A stretch of 16,548 nt of DNA from Scytalidium lignicola (lineage: Eukaryota > Ascomycota > Leotiomycetes), in assembly GCA_002812745.2 (NCBI GenBank), contig NCSJ02000566.1:1-16548 (forward strand). Reading direction: 5' to 3'. The notes beneath the pieces are model-generated. The model ran no database searches and had not been told where the DNA came from. It worked only from the letters and a program-made list of their open reading frames with translations. Each line of letters begins with the position of its first letter. The stretch's first letter is position 1. This document shows positions 1 to 9,571 of this stretch, piece by piece. Made by a program: the position numbers and the translations under genes.

Positions 1-940
1 GGCAGCACCAGAAGCACCAGAGGTAGCAGTTGCTCCTGAACCACTGGCACCTCCAACGCCACCAGCACCCCCGGAACCACCCGTGCTGGAAGCACCAGCC
101 GCACCGCTACCTCCGTTAGAAGATCCAGAACCTCCAGTAGAAGCGGCACCAGAGCCACCAGTTGACCCTGAACCACCTGCACCACCTGTAGATCCTGCAC
201 CACCGGCACCACCAGTGGACCCTGCACCGCCAGCACCTCCGGTAGACCCTGCACCACCTGCACCACTGCCATTACCAGTTCCAGATGAAGCAGCTCCAGA
301 AGCAGTGTTAGTAGCCGAACCTTGACCACCTGCACCACCATTGGCTGTAAGTCCACGTTAGCAGATATCCATAAAGTATCAAGTATTGGCTTGGTAGCGA
401 GAGGAAGATAAGAGAGAGGGAAAACTTACAGGCACAGAATGAGGCGCCAAAGGTAGTCACAGCACCTGCAACATCGGCACCGCAGGCCTGGCTGGAGCAG
501 TCACGGATACCAAAGCCAAAGTCTGGATTGTTGCAGAGACAGGCGATGTCAGTGGCAGAACATCCAAGCTGGGAAGCTTTGGCAATCATGTTGTTGACAC
601 ACATTTGCTGTTGGAAGGAATGTCAGCGGTGATCAGAGCATGCTTGATAGCTGAGTGACGTAGCAAGGAGACAGAACACGGTTGATGGCACATCAATGTC
701 AACATCGCGTCTCGAACAGGAGAAATAGATAGATGCTCGATTGGAAGAGCGAAGTGTATTCGAGCAGGGACTAGAATATCATTGAAGAACAAAGAAACAG
801 AAGAAGAAGCAGAAGGAGAAGGAGAAGAGAGAGGTAAAAGATAGAAGAGGACTTACACCACAGGGTGGGAGGTCTGTGAGCGACTGGGCAGCAGCAGAGG
901 CGACCAGAAGGCCGGCGGAGAAGATCATAGAGTACTTCAT
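1..940 (-). CDS. Secreted CFEM-domain protein with Gly/Ser/Ala-rich tail (3' end beyond window)
   Basis: Three exons are seen: 857-940, 430-607, and 1-344, which continues past the left edge. Exon 1 encodes a signal peptide (starts MKYSMIFSAGLLVASAAAQS, likely cleavage near residue 18-19) and the first CFEM cysteine (LPPCG). Exon 2 carries the rest of the domain: QMC, LGC, then SATDIACLC, RDC, QAC and SFC, giving all eight cysteines. The Asp in SATDIAC matches the heme-iron-binding Asp known from Candida CFEM proteins. Exon 3 is a Gly/Ser/Ala-rich repetitive stalk of at least 114 residues. Such proteins usually end in a GPI-anchor signal, which would lie outside the window. Introns 608-856 (249 nt) and 345-429 (85 nt) have GTAAGT donors, CTGAC and CTAAC branch points, and CAG acceptors. 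The family acts at the cell wall or membrane, in heme/iron uptake, wall stability or host interaction; which applies here cannot be told. Confidence 0.9.
157..264 (-). repeat. 27-bp coding minisatellite in the CFEM protein stalk
   Basis: Four consecutive imperfect copies of a 27-bp unit encode the nine-residue repeat GAGGAGSTG; the last copy has Ser in place of one Ala. Looser Gly-Ser-rich sequence continues to position 1. It probably forms a flexible, O-glycosylated stalk holding the CFEM head away from the wall. Repeat number is likely to vary between strains. Confidence 0.85.
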
Positions 941-1283
941 GTTGATGAGAGTATGAATTAGGAGTGAGTGATGGTATTAGAAGATGTGAATATGATTGAT
1001 GGAGTGTTCTGAGAATGTTCTGAGTATGTTGCGAGTTTGTTTATTGTTGATGTTGAGGGTCGAAGCTCGGGGAGCGTTGGAGAAGTCTTTTTATGTTGGG
1101 GATGGGTATTAGTCTGGTTCGAATTGGGGAGGAGCGCGAGGAGCGAGGACAGAGCAGGAAGGAAGGAGGACTATTCACAACGAACACAGGATAATTAGGA
1201 TTGATGGCAGGTTCGAAGGGGAAGGGGAAGGAGCGCAGCACGGGGTTTTTGAATCAACGGCTGCAGGCCACAAGCACTGTAGT

Positions 1284-1297
1284 CGTGCAGCTGCACG
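1284..1297. repeat. 14-bp perfect palindrome
   Basis: CGTGCAGCTGCACG equals its own reverse complement. Its left half, in the form GTCGTGCAGC, recurs at 1324-1333. It lies about 345 bp upstream of the CFEM start codon, so it could be a dimeric regulator site, but no known motif is matched with certainty. Confidence 0.5.
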
Positions 1298-1686
1298 GGT
1301 GATGTCTAAGCTTGAATGCCGCCGTCGTGCAGCAGGGAGTATGTCATTTCCATCTTCCCTGTGCGACAGAAGCTGTTGATGGGAACCCATGGAGCTAGTC
1401 GGCGAAGAGGAGAAGCTACGACAGATCCAAGCCACGAGCACAGCTTAACAAGCTCTTGCACATATACAAGCACACACACATACACACCATAGAGAGACAG
1501 CGACGGTACAGGGTCTGAGCTGTGGCCGATCAGGTCCAGCAATCGTGGCTGAAGAAGCTTCAAAAGGTGAGGTCGTAGTGCCCATGGTGGCGAATAGCGC
1601 GCGCTCGTTGGATCCGATCTCATGTGGATCTGTCTCTAGCATATTCTTGCTGTAATTTATTACCGTACTTGGTCTAATTGAGTTGA

Positions 1687-1738
1687 AGCTGGTGGAGCTG
1701 GTGAAGCTGTTCAGAGCTGCTCAGAGCTACTTCGAGCT
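1687..1738. repeat. Six AGCT tetramers spaced 9-10 bp apart
   Basis: AGCT occurs at 1687, 1696, 1705, 1715, 1725 and 1735, within an imperfect repeat of units such as GAAGCTGGT and CAGAGCTGCT. The plus-strand frame across it has no ATG start, so a degenerate microsatellite is the simplest reading. Confidence 0.5.
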
Positions 1739-2500
1739 TCCCTTGATGCTGTTGTTCAATGCTGCTGCTTCTTTGAGGCTCACAGCGATCCGAGCAGGGA
1801 ACGTCACAGCTGGGAAGGGATGCGCGCCACGGGCCATGTCTGATTTGCTGGCAGCCGTGATGTAACTCCCCGGGATCTGGAGTTGCTCGGATTATTCTTT
1901 TGTTGGACTTGGACTGGAAAGAGATCTAGACGAGTTGACCGTGATGACGGCACGCAGAAGAACTAGCCCATTGTTTGCCTGTTTAATTACACCGTCTCCT
2001 CCAGCAATTGATGATTTCATGCGGGGTTGGCCAACGCACCAAGCACTTGCTAACCTGCAAACCAGCTGCACGCACCACGTTTGCCAGTAAAGTAGCAGAG
2101 ATGCTGAAAAATCGAAGAAAGAAGAGAGAAAAACAAGGACTTTGTTCGCCTCAGAAGTCCGCTTTGCTGTATCATCGTATGTTTGTGTTGGTGGATTTCC
2201 GGCGCAGCGAATCGTGGTTCGGCAGTGGATGTGGCTGATGTCTAGTGGCTTGTTTCCCCCTTGCACCCGCTTCCTTCTCAGCTTGGCTTGCTCTCCTTCC
2301 TCCCAATCGAGAGCAGCAAGGTTCCATCACAACCTTTCTCCTCCCCGAGCCAAGCCTGGAATTGGCAAAGTCTGACATCACTTCAATGCGTAAAATTCCG
2401 CCGGTTTCGAGCAGAGCATTCCCTCTTGCCCTCCATCAACCTCACTAAACTAACTCAATCTAACCGCCGTTCTCTTCTTCCCTTTGAAATTACACAGCGC

Positions 2501-2524
2501 TACCAGTACCAGTACCAGTACCAA
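2501..2524. repeat. Hexanucleotide microsatellite (TACCAG)3 TACCAA
   Basis: Three exact copies and one near-copy of TACCAG lie in tandem, at the end of a pyrimidine-rich stretch in the long intergenic region. Confidence 0.85.
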
Positions 2525-2546
2525 TAACCTCAGTGGATCCGATTTG

Positions 2547-2789
2547 ATGAGTGAGATATTGTACTCGAGTACTCTCGCACCCAATCAATCGGCCGAATGG
2601 AAATTGGAGAAGAGCACAAAGCTTTCGCCCCCCAATTTTGGCTCCGAGACATATGAAAGAAGGATCATCGAGCTGCATCCGGGTCATCTGAACTTTCCTC
2701 AGATTTACCGTACTACGGCACCACGTGGGCCAACAGCACTCGTGGATGCAAATTCAAAAGTTTGTCCAGCAAGCATGACTAAAGCATGA
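2547..2789 (+). other. Weak candidate small ORF, 80 codons
   Basis: This ATG-to-TGA frame follows a pyrimidine-rich stretch (about 2270-2490) of the kind found in fungal promoters and leaders, and just follows the TACCAG repeat. The product would be 80 residues with a balanced charged composition, no signal peptide, no membrane segment and no motif I recognise. A chance ORF is more likely than a gene. It is recorded because it is the best-looking frame in the 3.5-kb gap. Confidence 0.15.
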
Positions 2790-4445
2790 GAGAAGTGAAA
2801 CATCACCAGCTGTAATCGTTGACGAGAAACACAAAATCCCATAATTATAAAATAAAGGTGCCAACAAGCGAGCAACAACAACAGGCTCACAGCCGAAGCC
2901 CAGAATAGACCAAGAACGCGCACAAGTTCAGAGACATTTCACCGCGGGTACCTGAAGATAAGGCAGCATAGGGGTTTTATTTTCCCACCCACTTATGAAA
3001 ATGTTTAATTTGCTGTGGATATTTTTAATCTAATTCATAAAAAAACCGGCCATTACCCAGTAATTATGGAAAACACCGTACCAAAAGATCAAAAGAGAGT
3101 TGAGTCGCAGAACGCTACCAAGAGTCTTGTACCAATGGACTGTAATTATCATCATCTCTCATCTTTTCTAATTATTCCGGTCCCCCCCAAAAAGAATTTA
3201 ATTATTACACGAAATCTAAACGCTGGAGAAGATTAATCCCAGTGGAAAAGCTTGACCAGCAAGGACCCCTCCAATCACAATACCGTGCGATACCAGGTAA
3301 TTAAACGATCGATCTCACCTCATCTCTTAATCTTGGATTTTAAGTGCAANCCCCCCCCTGGCCGTAGAACTAACTACCGGCTTTTTTGTAAGAGAAAATA
3401 ACCTCCATATGGAAATGTGCCGAATAGGAAATTCTTCCCCATCAAAGAAAAGCGTCGCATAACAGCAACAAGCATCATCTTTTCTTCAAGTCAAGCTTTC
3501 TATACACTTGATAATTGCACTTATTAACAGTACAGTACCCGTCCTCCGCAAAAGTCCACAGCTCCCCAACTGTGGCTGATGACATGGCGTCCACGCATCA
3601 GCCTATCGCGCGCCGCCTGCCCCACATGCACTAGGAATCCGGGTTCAGGTCGGCAGGGGTTGTAGTGCAAGTTTGTAGTTCTCACATCAACACGCGCTAG
3701 ACCTAATTCTAGCCATCATTACGAGAGAGCCATCAAAAAAGATGTAATTATTTCGAAGAGAGAAATGAGAAAGAGGACAAGGACAACACAAGTCTCCTCA
3801 ATACGTTCTATCCGCGAATTCGTGCACCTCGTTGCTTTTCGTTCCCATGTACTGTAATAAGATTAGAACGGATGGACGAACTCCCCCAATCGCAACGTGA
3901 TTCGCCTTATCCTTGTTGCTGCTCGACTTGATTATCACCTCGCTGATCAGGTTGTTGCCGTGTGCTTGGTAGATCTCCTTTCTTAAGCTTAAGCTTAGAT
4001 AAAAACCTACGACGAGGACAGAAAAGCTTTCCCTACAGGAGGACATCGATCTACCAAACCGATTTCAAGGGAAATGTGCTTCTTCTTGTACTCCCTTCTC
4101 TTGAGAGACTTGCTTTTGCGATGATCAACCAGACATACCACTGCACACTTTACATCTTGCATATCAACCATCCAATACACTGCTACAAACTCTTCATGAT
4201 AATCTGGTTACATGAGATCCAGTCCACAATTGAAATTTAGTACTACCGAGTATAACATGCCTGTCTTGCCAAAAAGCAACGGTTCACTATCCCACATTAC
4301 AATACAGCCCCATCCAATCGTTAATNAAAAAAAGCGCCAACCTATACATGATCCAAGCCTAAGTACCAGACGTTTCAATAAAACCATAAGCATCAGCATC
4401 CCTCGTGTCATCTTCTCCATATGCATATTCTAAAATAATGTTCCC

Positions 4446-7343
4446 CTATCCACTGCACATGAGGCACTCCTCCTTATTGTCGATTGAGCCTAGCACGGAT
4501 TAGCAAGGTTTCCAAGGTGCAGAATTAATTCATCACCAGTAAACTTACATTGCAAGACTGCCTCTGCATAGATGTCGTTCTCCCGTTCTGCACTATCTTG
4601 ATCCGTATCTTCTTCCTGCTTCTTAATTTGAACAGCCGGTTCCGGTAACTGCTCTTCTTTTGGTGGATATGTAGCTGGCTCTGTAGCAAGGGACTTTGGG
4701 CTATCACCCTCTTCAACATCAGCCTTGAATGCAGGCGTGGAGATGACACCAACTCCAAATTTCTTGGTCTCTGTGAGCGACGGTGGTGGAGTAGTTGTTG
4801 GTGTCGGGACTCCATTCTGCGTCCTGGTTGGTGGATCTTGCTCTTTGGCGTACATTGGTCGTGGGATAGGTGTAGATGGAGCTACATATCCTGTGGCGTT
4901 GTTAAGCCGCTTCTTGAAAGCTTTATCACGAGCTACATTGGTATCCTCCACAAGAAGAGCCTGCTGATCGACTGTGAATTGGATAGGAGCAGAGGCAGCC
5001 ATTGTACGGAGATAGTACATTCCCGTCTTCAGACCCATCTTCCAGCCCGTGAAATGCATGCTCGTGATTTTACCCATTGTTGGGTCCTTCATGTGAATGT
5101 TCATTGACTGAGACTGGTCAATGAAAGCACCACGGTCAGCAGCCATCTGCACGATGTTGCGCTGAGAAATCTCCCAAACGGTCTTGTAAAGAGCCTTGAT
5201 ATCCGCTGGGATATTGGGAATGTTCTGGATGGAGCCACCATCAGCGATGATACGGTTCTTCATGTTATCAGACCACAGACCCATATCGACAAGATCCTTC
5301 AGCAGCCACGGGTTCACAACTTGGAATTCTCCTGCAAGCACACGACGAGAATAGATGTTGGAAGTGTATGGCTCAAAGCATTCATTGAAACCAAGGATCT
5401 GACTCGTGCTTGCAGTTGGCATCGGTGCAACTAAAAGACTGTTGCGGATACCGTTTTGCTTTATCTGCAACTTCAAGCTGTCCCAGTCCCATAAGTCTGT
5501 AGGAGTGACACCCCACATATCATACTGAAGTTCTCCCTTTGATACAGGCGATCCCTCGTATGTCTCGTATGTTCCATGGAGTTTAGCAAGTTCCATGGAA
5601 GCAGTCAGAGCACCGTGGTAGATAGTTTCAAAGATTTGGATGTTCAGATGCTTTGCCTCGGGAGAGTCGAATGGTAGGCGAAGAGCCAAGAAAGCGTCTG
5701 CCAAACCCTGGACACCAACCGCAATAGGTCGGTGACGGAAGTTGCTCTTTTTTGCTTCAACAACGGGGTAGTAGTTGACGTCGATAATTTTGTTCAAGTT
5801 CTTGGTGACAACTTGCACAACCTCATGGAGTTTTTGGAAGTCGTATGTTCCATTGTTGATATCAACGAAGCTAGGAAGGGCGATTGAAGCTAAGTTGCAG
5901 ACAGCGACCTCATCAGGAGCACAGTACTCAACAATCTCCGTACACAAGTTGGAGCTACGGATGGTACCAAGGTTCTTCTGGTTGCTCTTGCGGTTGCAAG
6001 CATCCTTGTACAACATGAATGGGTTTCCAGTCTCAGTTTGTGCTTCGAGAATAGAGTACCAGAGCTTTTGAGCTTTGACGGTCTTTCGGCCTTTTCCTTG
6101 ACGTTCATAACTCTCATACAAAGCCTCGAACTCATCACCGTATACATCAGCCAGACCAGGGCACTCGTTCGGACACATAAGGGTCCAGTCTAAATTCTTT
6201 TCAACTCGCTTCATGAACAGATCGGGAATCCACAAAGCATAGAAGAGATCGCGTGCGCGGACTTCTTCCTTGCCGTGATTCTTTCTCAGGTCTAGAAACT
6301 CGAAGACATCGGCGTGCCACGGTTCGAGGTAGATGGCGAAAGCACCAGGCCGCTTGTTACCACCTTGATCCACGTATCTTGCCGTGTTATTAAAAACTCG
6401 CAGCATTGGTACAATGCCGTTTGAGAAGCCATTTGTCCCACTGATATAAGAACCAGTAGCACGGATTCTGTGGATGTTGAGGCCAATGCCACCAGCATTC
6501 TTGGAGATCATAGCACATGTTTTTAATGTGTCGTAGATACCATCAATGCTATCCTCTTTCATATCTACGAGGAAGCATGAGGACATTTGAGCCTGTGGGG
6601 TTCCAGCACTGAATAGTGTTGGGGAGGCATGTGTAAAGTACTTGTTCGACATCAGATTGTATGTCTCGATAATTGCCTCGAGGTTATCCCCGTGGATACC
6701 AACGGCAACACGCATTATCATGTGTTGTGGGCGTTCAACAACAGCTCCATTCAGACGGAGGAGGTATGAACGCTCGAGTGTCTTGAACCCAAAGTATTGG
6801 TAGTTGAAATCACGATCGTAGACAATCGCCGAGTTCAACTCTGCTTCATGTTTCATTACATTCTCGTATGTTTGTTTAGAGATCATGGGCGACGCCGTGC
6901 CATTGCGTGGGTTGACGTAATGATAGAGATCCGATATTACGGATGAGAATTGCTTCTTCGTCTGCTTGTGAAGGTTGGAAACTGCGATACGGGCCGCAAG
7001 GATTGCATAATCTGGGTGGGTAACTGTCATGTACGCGGCAGTTTCAGCGGCCTTATCAAGAGGTTAGCATAATGAAAGACGCGTTTGAACGTGGAAATCA
7101 GTGCAGAGGCATACCAAGTTATCTAACTCTACTGTTGTAACACCTTGGTAGACACCAGATATGACTTTTTGTGTTATAGCAGCAGCATCGACGTGCTCTG
7201 CATCAAGTCCATAACATAACCGTGAGACACGGGCAGTGATCTTGTCGAATTGAACGCGTTCCTTGCGTCCATCTAGATATCTATGAGCAAAAGGCATACA
7301 AAGTCCAAGGTAGGTGATACGTACCGCGTTTAAAGACATACAT
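4446..7343 (-). CDS. RNR1: Ribonucleoside-diphosphate reductase large subunit (class Ia)
   Basis: This cytosolic enzyme reduces ribonucleoside diphosphates to deoxy forms for DNA synthesis, working with the small radical-bearing subunit. Exons are 7325-7343, 7115-7272, 4549-7051 and 4446-4489, giving 907 residues, as expected for the family. The protein starts MYVFKRDGRKERV, the beginning of the ATP-cone allosteric domain (about residues 1-90). Catalytic residues fall at the numbering known for mammalian R1: Cys218 (SSCFL), Asn427-Cys429-Glu431 (SNLCTE), Cys444 (AVCNL) and the radical-transfer pair Tyr738-Tyr739 (GMYYL). A Pro/Thr-rich linker of about 100 residues leads to the C-terminal ECLMCSG tail, whose two cysteines re-reduce the active site. 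Introns 7273-7324, 7052-7114 and 4490-4548 have GT/AG ends; the last two have CTAAC/CTAAT branch points. Reading straight through the last intron would give a false end without the CxxC pair. CGCG boxes upstream suggest S-phase control. Confidence 0.97.
4490..4548 (-). other. Last intron of RNR1, hides the catalytic C-terminal exon
   Basis: The donor GTAAGT follows CAAT, the branch-like GCTAAT is near the 3' end, and the acceptor is TAG. Splicing joins EAVLQ to [14 protein letters not shown] and a TAG stop. Unspliced, the frame stays open for 19 more codons and ends at TAG 4490-4492, which is the acceptor itself. Confidence 0.93.
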
Positions 7344-8268
7344 CTCTATGGAGGGTAGATGGAACTGTTTATTGTGAAGTGAGGGGGAGTGCCGTTGAAT
7401 GGCAAGTTTTAAGTAGAAGCTGTAAACAAGTAATTAAGTTCCTCTTTTGAATGATCGTATTTGTCCAAGTGCTTATACAAGTATTGAACTCGATCAATCA
7501 GTATGAATGAGGGGAAGGAGTTTCCAGTTTGTTGAAGGAGGAGGTAGAGAGGAAGAAAAAGAGGTGTTGACAATTAGTAAAATAGGTACTTTACGCGTAG
7601 CGCGATTCGGTTGACAGGGTGTTTTGTCAGCTAGCGCGATTGAACGCGCTCCAAAAACCACTTAAGCATCTGCTGCCTGATGTCATGGGCAACAACACGC
7701 GAATCTGATTCTGAAGTTCTGTTTTGACAAGATCCATTATATCAATACTAATACAGTCTAGATGACTCATTCAATTTTATTTTATTGTAGTACAAACCTA
7801 GGCTAATACTGTACAGTACTATACAATGCAGCACTATCCTAAGGAATCATTGGTTTGCTTCTGCTGTGGCTGCATAGTATGGTCTTCCCTGGTACGAGTT
7901 TCGAGCTTCGATTCACCCCACCATGATGCCGTTATATGTCGAATTTGGTGACAATGATGCGAGCTACCTAATGTCAATGGGTCTCACCGCTCCATCTTAT
8001 CCTTTATATGCAAATCTATAGCTTTACGTAGTTCTGAAAACTCAAACCCCCACCGTTGTTCGGACTTTATCTTGCCCCTAAGAGCTAAGATGTGGATAGT
8101 CTTAAATCACCTGAGTATGCGGATGGAAGTAAGTCCGACCACTCTTCACTATTGCATGAGAGTGGTGGGAGTGTTGCTTCTGCAAAGGAGATGGGCTTCC
8201 ATGATGGGAACTTTGATGATGACTGGGACTTATGACATTGCCATCTAATCCAGACTTATCATCTTAGT
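7344..8268. other. Intergenic region: RNR1 promoter and COX18 3' flank
   Basis: Both flanking genes are on the minus strand, so the right part (about 8000-8268) should hold the COX18 3' UTR and the left part the RNR1 promoter. Features seen: CGCG motifs at 7593-7700, a TGACTCA (AP-1/Gcn4-type) site at 7763-7769, and the 12-bp palindrome TACTGTACAGTA at 7807-7818. No coding frame is supported. Confidence 0.7.
7593..7700 (-). promoter_or_regulatory. Cluster of MCB/E2F-like CGCG motifs upstream of RNR1
   Basis: A perfect MluI cell-cycle box, ACGCGT, lies at 7593-7598, and ACGCG cores occur at 7644-7648 and 7696-7700. The 10-mer TAGCGCGATT occurs twice, at 7598-7607 and 7632-7641. The cluster sits 250-360 bp upstream of the RNR1 start codon. 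In yeasts RNR1 homologues are driven at G1/S by MBF through ACGCGT; the same role here is inferred from gene identity and motif. Confidence 0.6.
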
Positions 8269-9264
8269 TCAACGTTTTGGATCCGAGTTCTCAGCATTCA
8301 TGACTTGCCCATTGGGAAGGTATCTCCTGGGTTTGCAGGGAACAACTGGTGGCTTAACGGGCATAACCTTGTCCAAAATCCTCGCCTGGATATACGCAAA
8401 ACTAGTCGACGAGATCCAATATAATAACATGCCGCTAGGGATCTGTAGAGTAAGGGGCCCAATAGCCAACGCCACGATCTTAAGAGAAGTCGTCAACCTC
8501 TTTTGCCAACGAGATTGATTAGCTCCTCTGCCGCCGAGGTTCAGGAATATCACTCCCGAGAGCGCAAATGGAAGGATTAACTGCGGATCTGGCACCAACA
8601 GGTCCTGGAACCATAATGCTCCCTCTGCGGCAAATGATTCTTCTATTCCAAAGCTCACACCTCCCACAATGTCTGGTATTTTTTCTCCCGCATCGCTGGA
8701 GAATCTCTCGGCAATCATGCCTAGTAAACCTGTTCTTGTCCCGCACATCTTTCGTATAGTTTCGATGGCAACAAGCCATATTGGTAGCTGTACAATTGGC
8801 AAGAAACCCTTCCACTGTGAACAATCCCATCGACCGTAGATTTCCTTGCGCTTCGCCCGTAATTTCTTCAACATCTCGCTTTGAGCTGCCTGAGGACCAA
8901 GGTGCCCGACCTTCTGCATTGTTTCCTTCTGGAGATTATGCTGCCAGGCGGCGATGAGTGGGCTTAATTGCGCTTGTTTCTGGTTCGAGCGACGAGAATA
9001 TATCGAAATCGGCAGAACAAATAAAGTTCGGATTGTCAGGGCTGCTAAGGGTATCGTTGCAGCCCAAGGAAGACCAGTAGCGGAGTGTAGACCTTCAAAG
9101 AGTGTATGCGTAGCTGTCATGGCGGCATCGAGGAATTGAGGCTTAGGGGAGGGGTGGAAGGCTCGGTAGGTTGAAGGAAGCTGTAGAAAGACATTCGATG
9201 CATTTCGTGAACCTGTCGCAATTGACGGCCTGATCGAACGACTTGAACGAAGTAGTGTAGCCAT
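8269..9264 (-). CDS. COX18: COX18/OXA2-type mitochondrial inner-membrane insertase
   Basis: A single uninterrupted exon encodes 331 residues. The start is the ATG at 9264, in near-ideal context (ACCACCATGG); the frame is open upstream but only with non-ATG codons. Residues 1-45 are rich in Arg, Ser and hydroxylated residues and nearly free of acids, fitting a mitochondrial presequence. The Oxa1/YidC/Alb3 core follows: a membrane segment near 65-88, a charged matrix loop (about 90-148) with KKLRAKRKEIYGRW, a segment near 152-172 (GFLPIVQLPIWLVAIETIR), one near 227-243, and a final pair near 263-295 (GMLLYWISSTSFAY). The short tail lacks the long ribosome-binding extension of Oxa1, so COX18/OXA2, which exports the Cox2 C-terminal tail during cytochrome oxidase assembly, fits better than OXA1. 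The gene is divergent from ALG11, with 307 bp between start codons. Confidence 0.85.
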   Translation of the reverse strand: MATLLRSSRSIRPSIATGSRNASNVFLQLPSTYRAFHPSPKPQFLDAAMTATHTLFEGLHSATGLPWAATIPLAALTIRTLFVLPISIYSRRSNQKQAQLSPLIAAWQHNLQKETMQKVGHLGPQAAQSEMLKKLRAKRKEIYGRWDCSQWKGFLPIVQLPIWLVAIETIRKMCGTRTGLLGMIAERFSSDAGEKIPDIVGGVSFGIEESFAAEGALWFQDLLVPDPQLILPFALSGVIFLNLGGRGANQSRWQKRLTTSLKIVALAIGPLTLQIPSGMLLYWISSTSFAYIQARILDKVMPVKPPVVPCKPRRYLPNGQVMNAENSDPKR

Positions 9265-9571
9265 GGTGGTGCAGCTCTGCAGCTTCCAGGCAAGCAGCAA
9301 CTTAATATCACTTCAGTTCGTCGTCAGCTAGCTGTGTCCATGGGCGATGAAAAATATCAGATGTTATTTCCGTGGCCCCAGATAATTATGGTCCCTGCCG
9401 TGCCTGCCAAGGGGAAGCTCTGACCCCGTTTTGCTGGAAGGGATGCCTGGCGTCGTCCAGCACATGCGGCCGCGGATTACCAACGTCAACTCCAGCAGGT
9501 TGATAAGGACACCCATCCCAAATTATGGATCGAATATATGACACTTGGCCACAGAACAACTACCGTACGCC
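9265..9571. promoter_or_regulatory. Shared divergent promoter region of COX18 and ALG11
   Basis: The 307 bp between the two start codons must serve both genes. It is GC-rich near 9420-9475 with a NotI-type GCGGCCGC, and has a 7-bp inverted repeat TGCTGGA/TCCAGCA at 9432-9438 and 9456-9462, with another TCCAGCA at 9491-9497. No clear TATA box is seen. Two ATGs (9525 and 9538) precede the ALG11 start out of frame. Confidence 0.55.

Larger units (their letters stand above)
941..4445. other. 3.5-kb intergenic region with no convincing gene
   Basis: The stretch lies between the start of the CFEM gene and the end of the RNR1 gene, both on the minus strand. It should hold the CFEM promoter at its left end and the RNR1 3' UTR at its right end. 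Open frames here are short, mostly lack an ATG, and show no recognisable domain. About 2830-3240 and 3700-4440 are AT-rich and 2270-2490 is pyrimidine-rich. I see no tRNA, no transposon ends and no long repeat. A short ATG-started frame at 2547-2789 is the only weak gene candidate. Single N positions occur at 3350 (before eight C) and 4326 (before seven A). Confidence 0.7.

Noticed and set aside
1111..1130. GGTTCGAATT as a tRNA T-loop
   Set aside because: No acceptor stem, D-arm or anticodon arm can be formed around it; similar GGTTCGA matches at 1209 and 8979 also fail.
1892..2266. 124-codon minus-strand frame
   Set aside because: The composition is not protein-like, no domain is recognised, and the other frames overlap it equally well.
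2705..2923. Small hydrophobic minus-strand protein (72 codons)
   Set aside because: It begins with GTG, has no splice or family support, and lies opposite the weak plus-strand frame.
7064..7339. Independent 91-residue minus-strand gene upstream of RNR1
   Set aside because: It contains the ATP-cone exon of RNR1 flanked by intron sequence, and its apparent start is not the real ATG at 7343.
8269..9300. Longer COX18 frame starting at 9300
   Set aside because: The codon at 9300 is TTG. The ATG at 9264 has ideal context and starts a good mitochondrial presequence.
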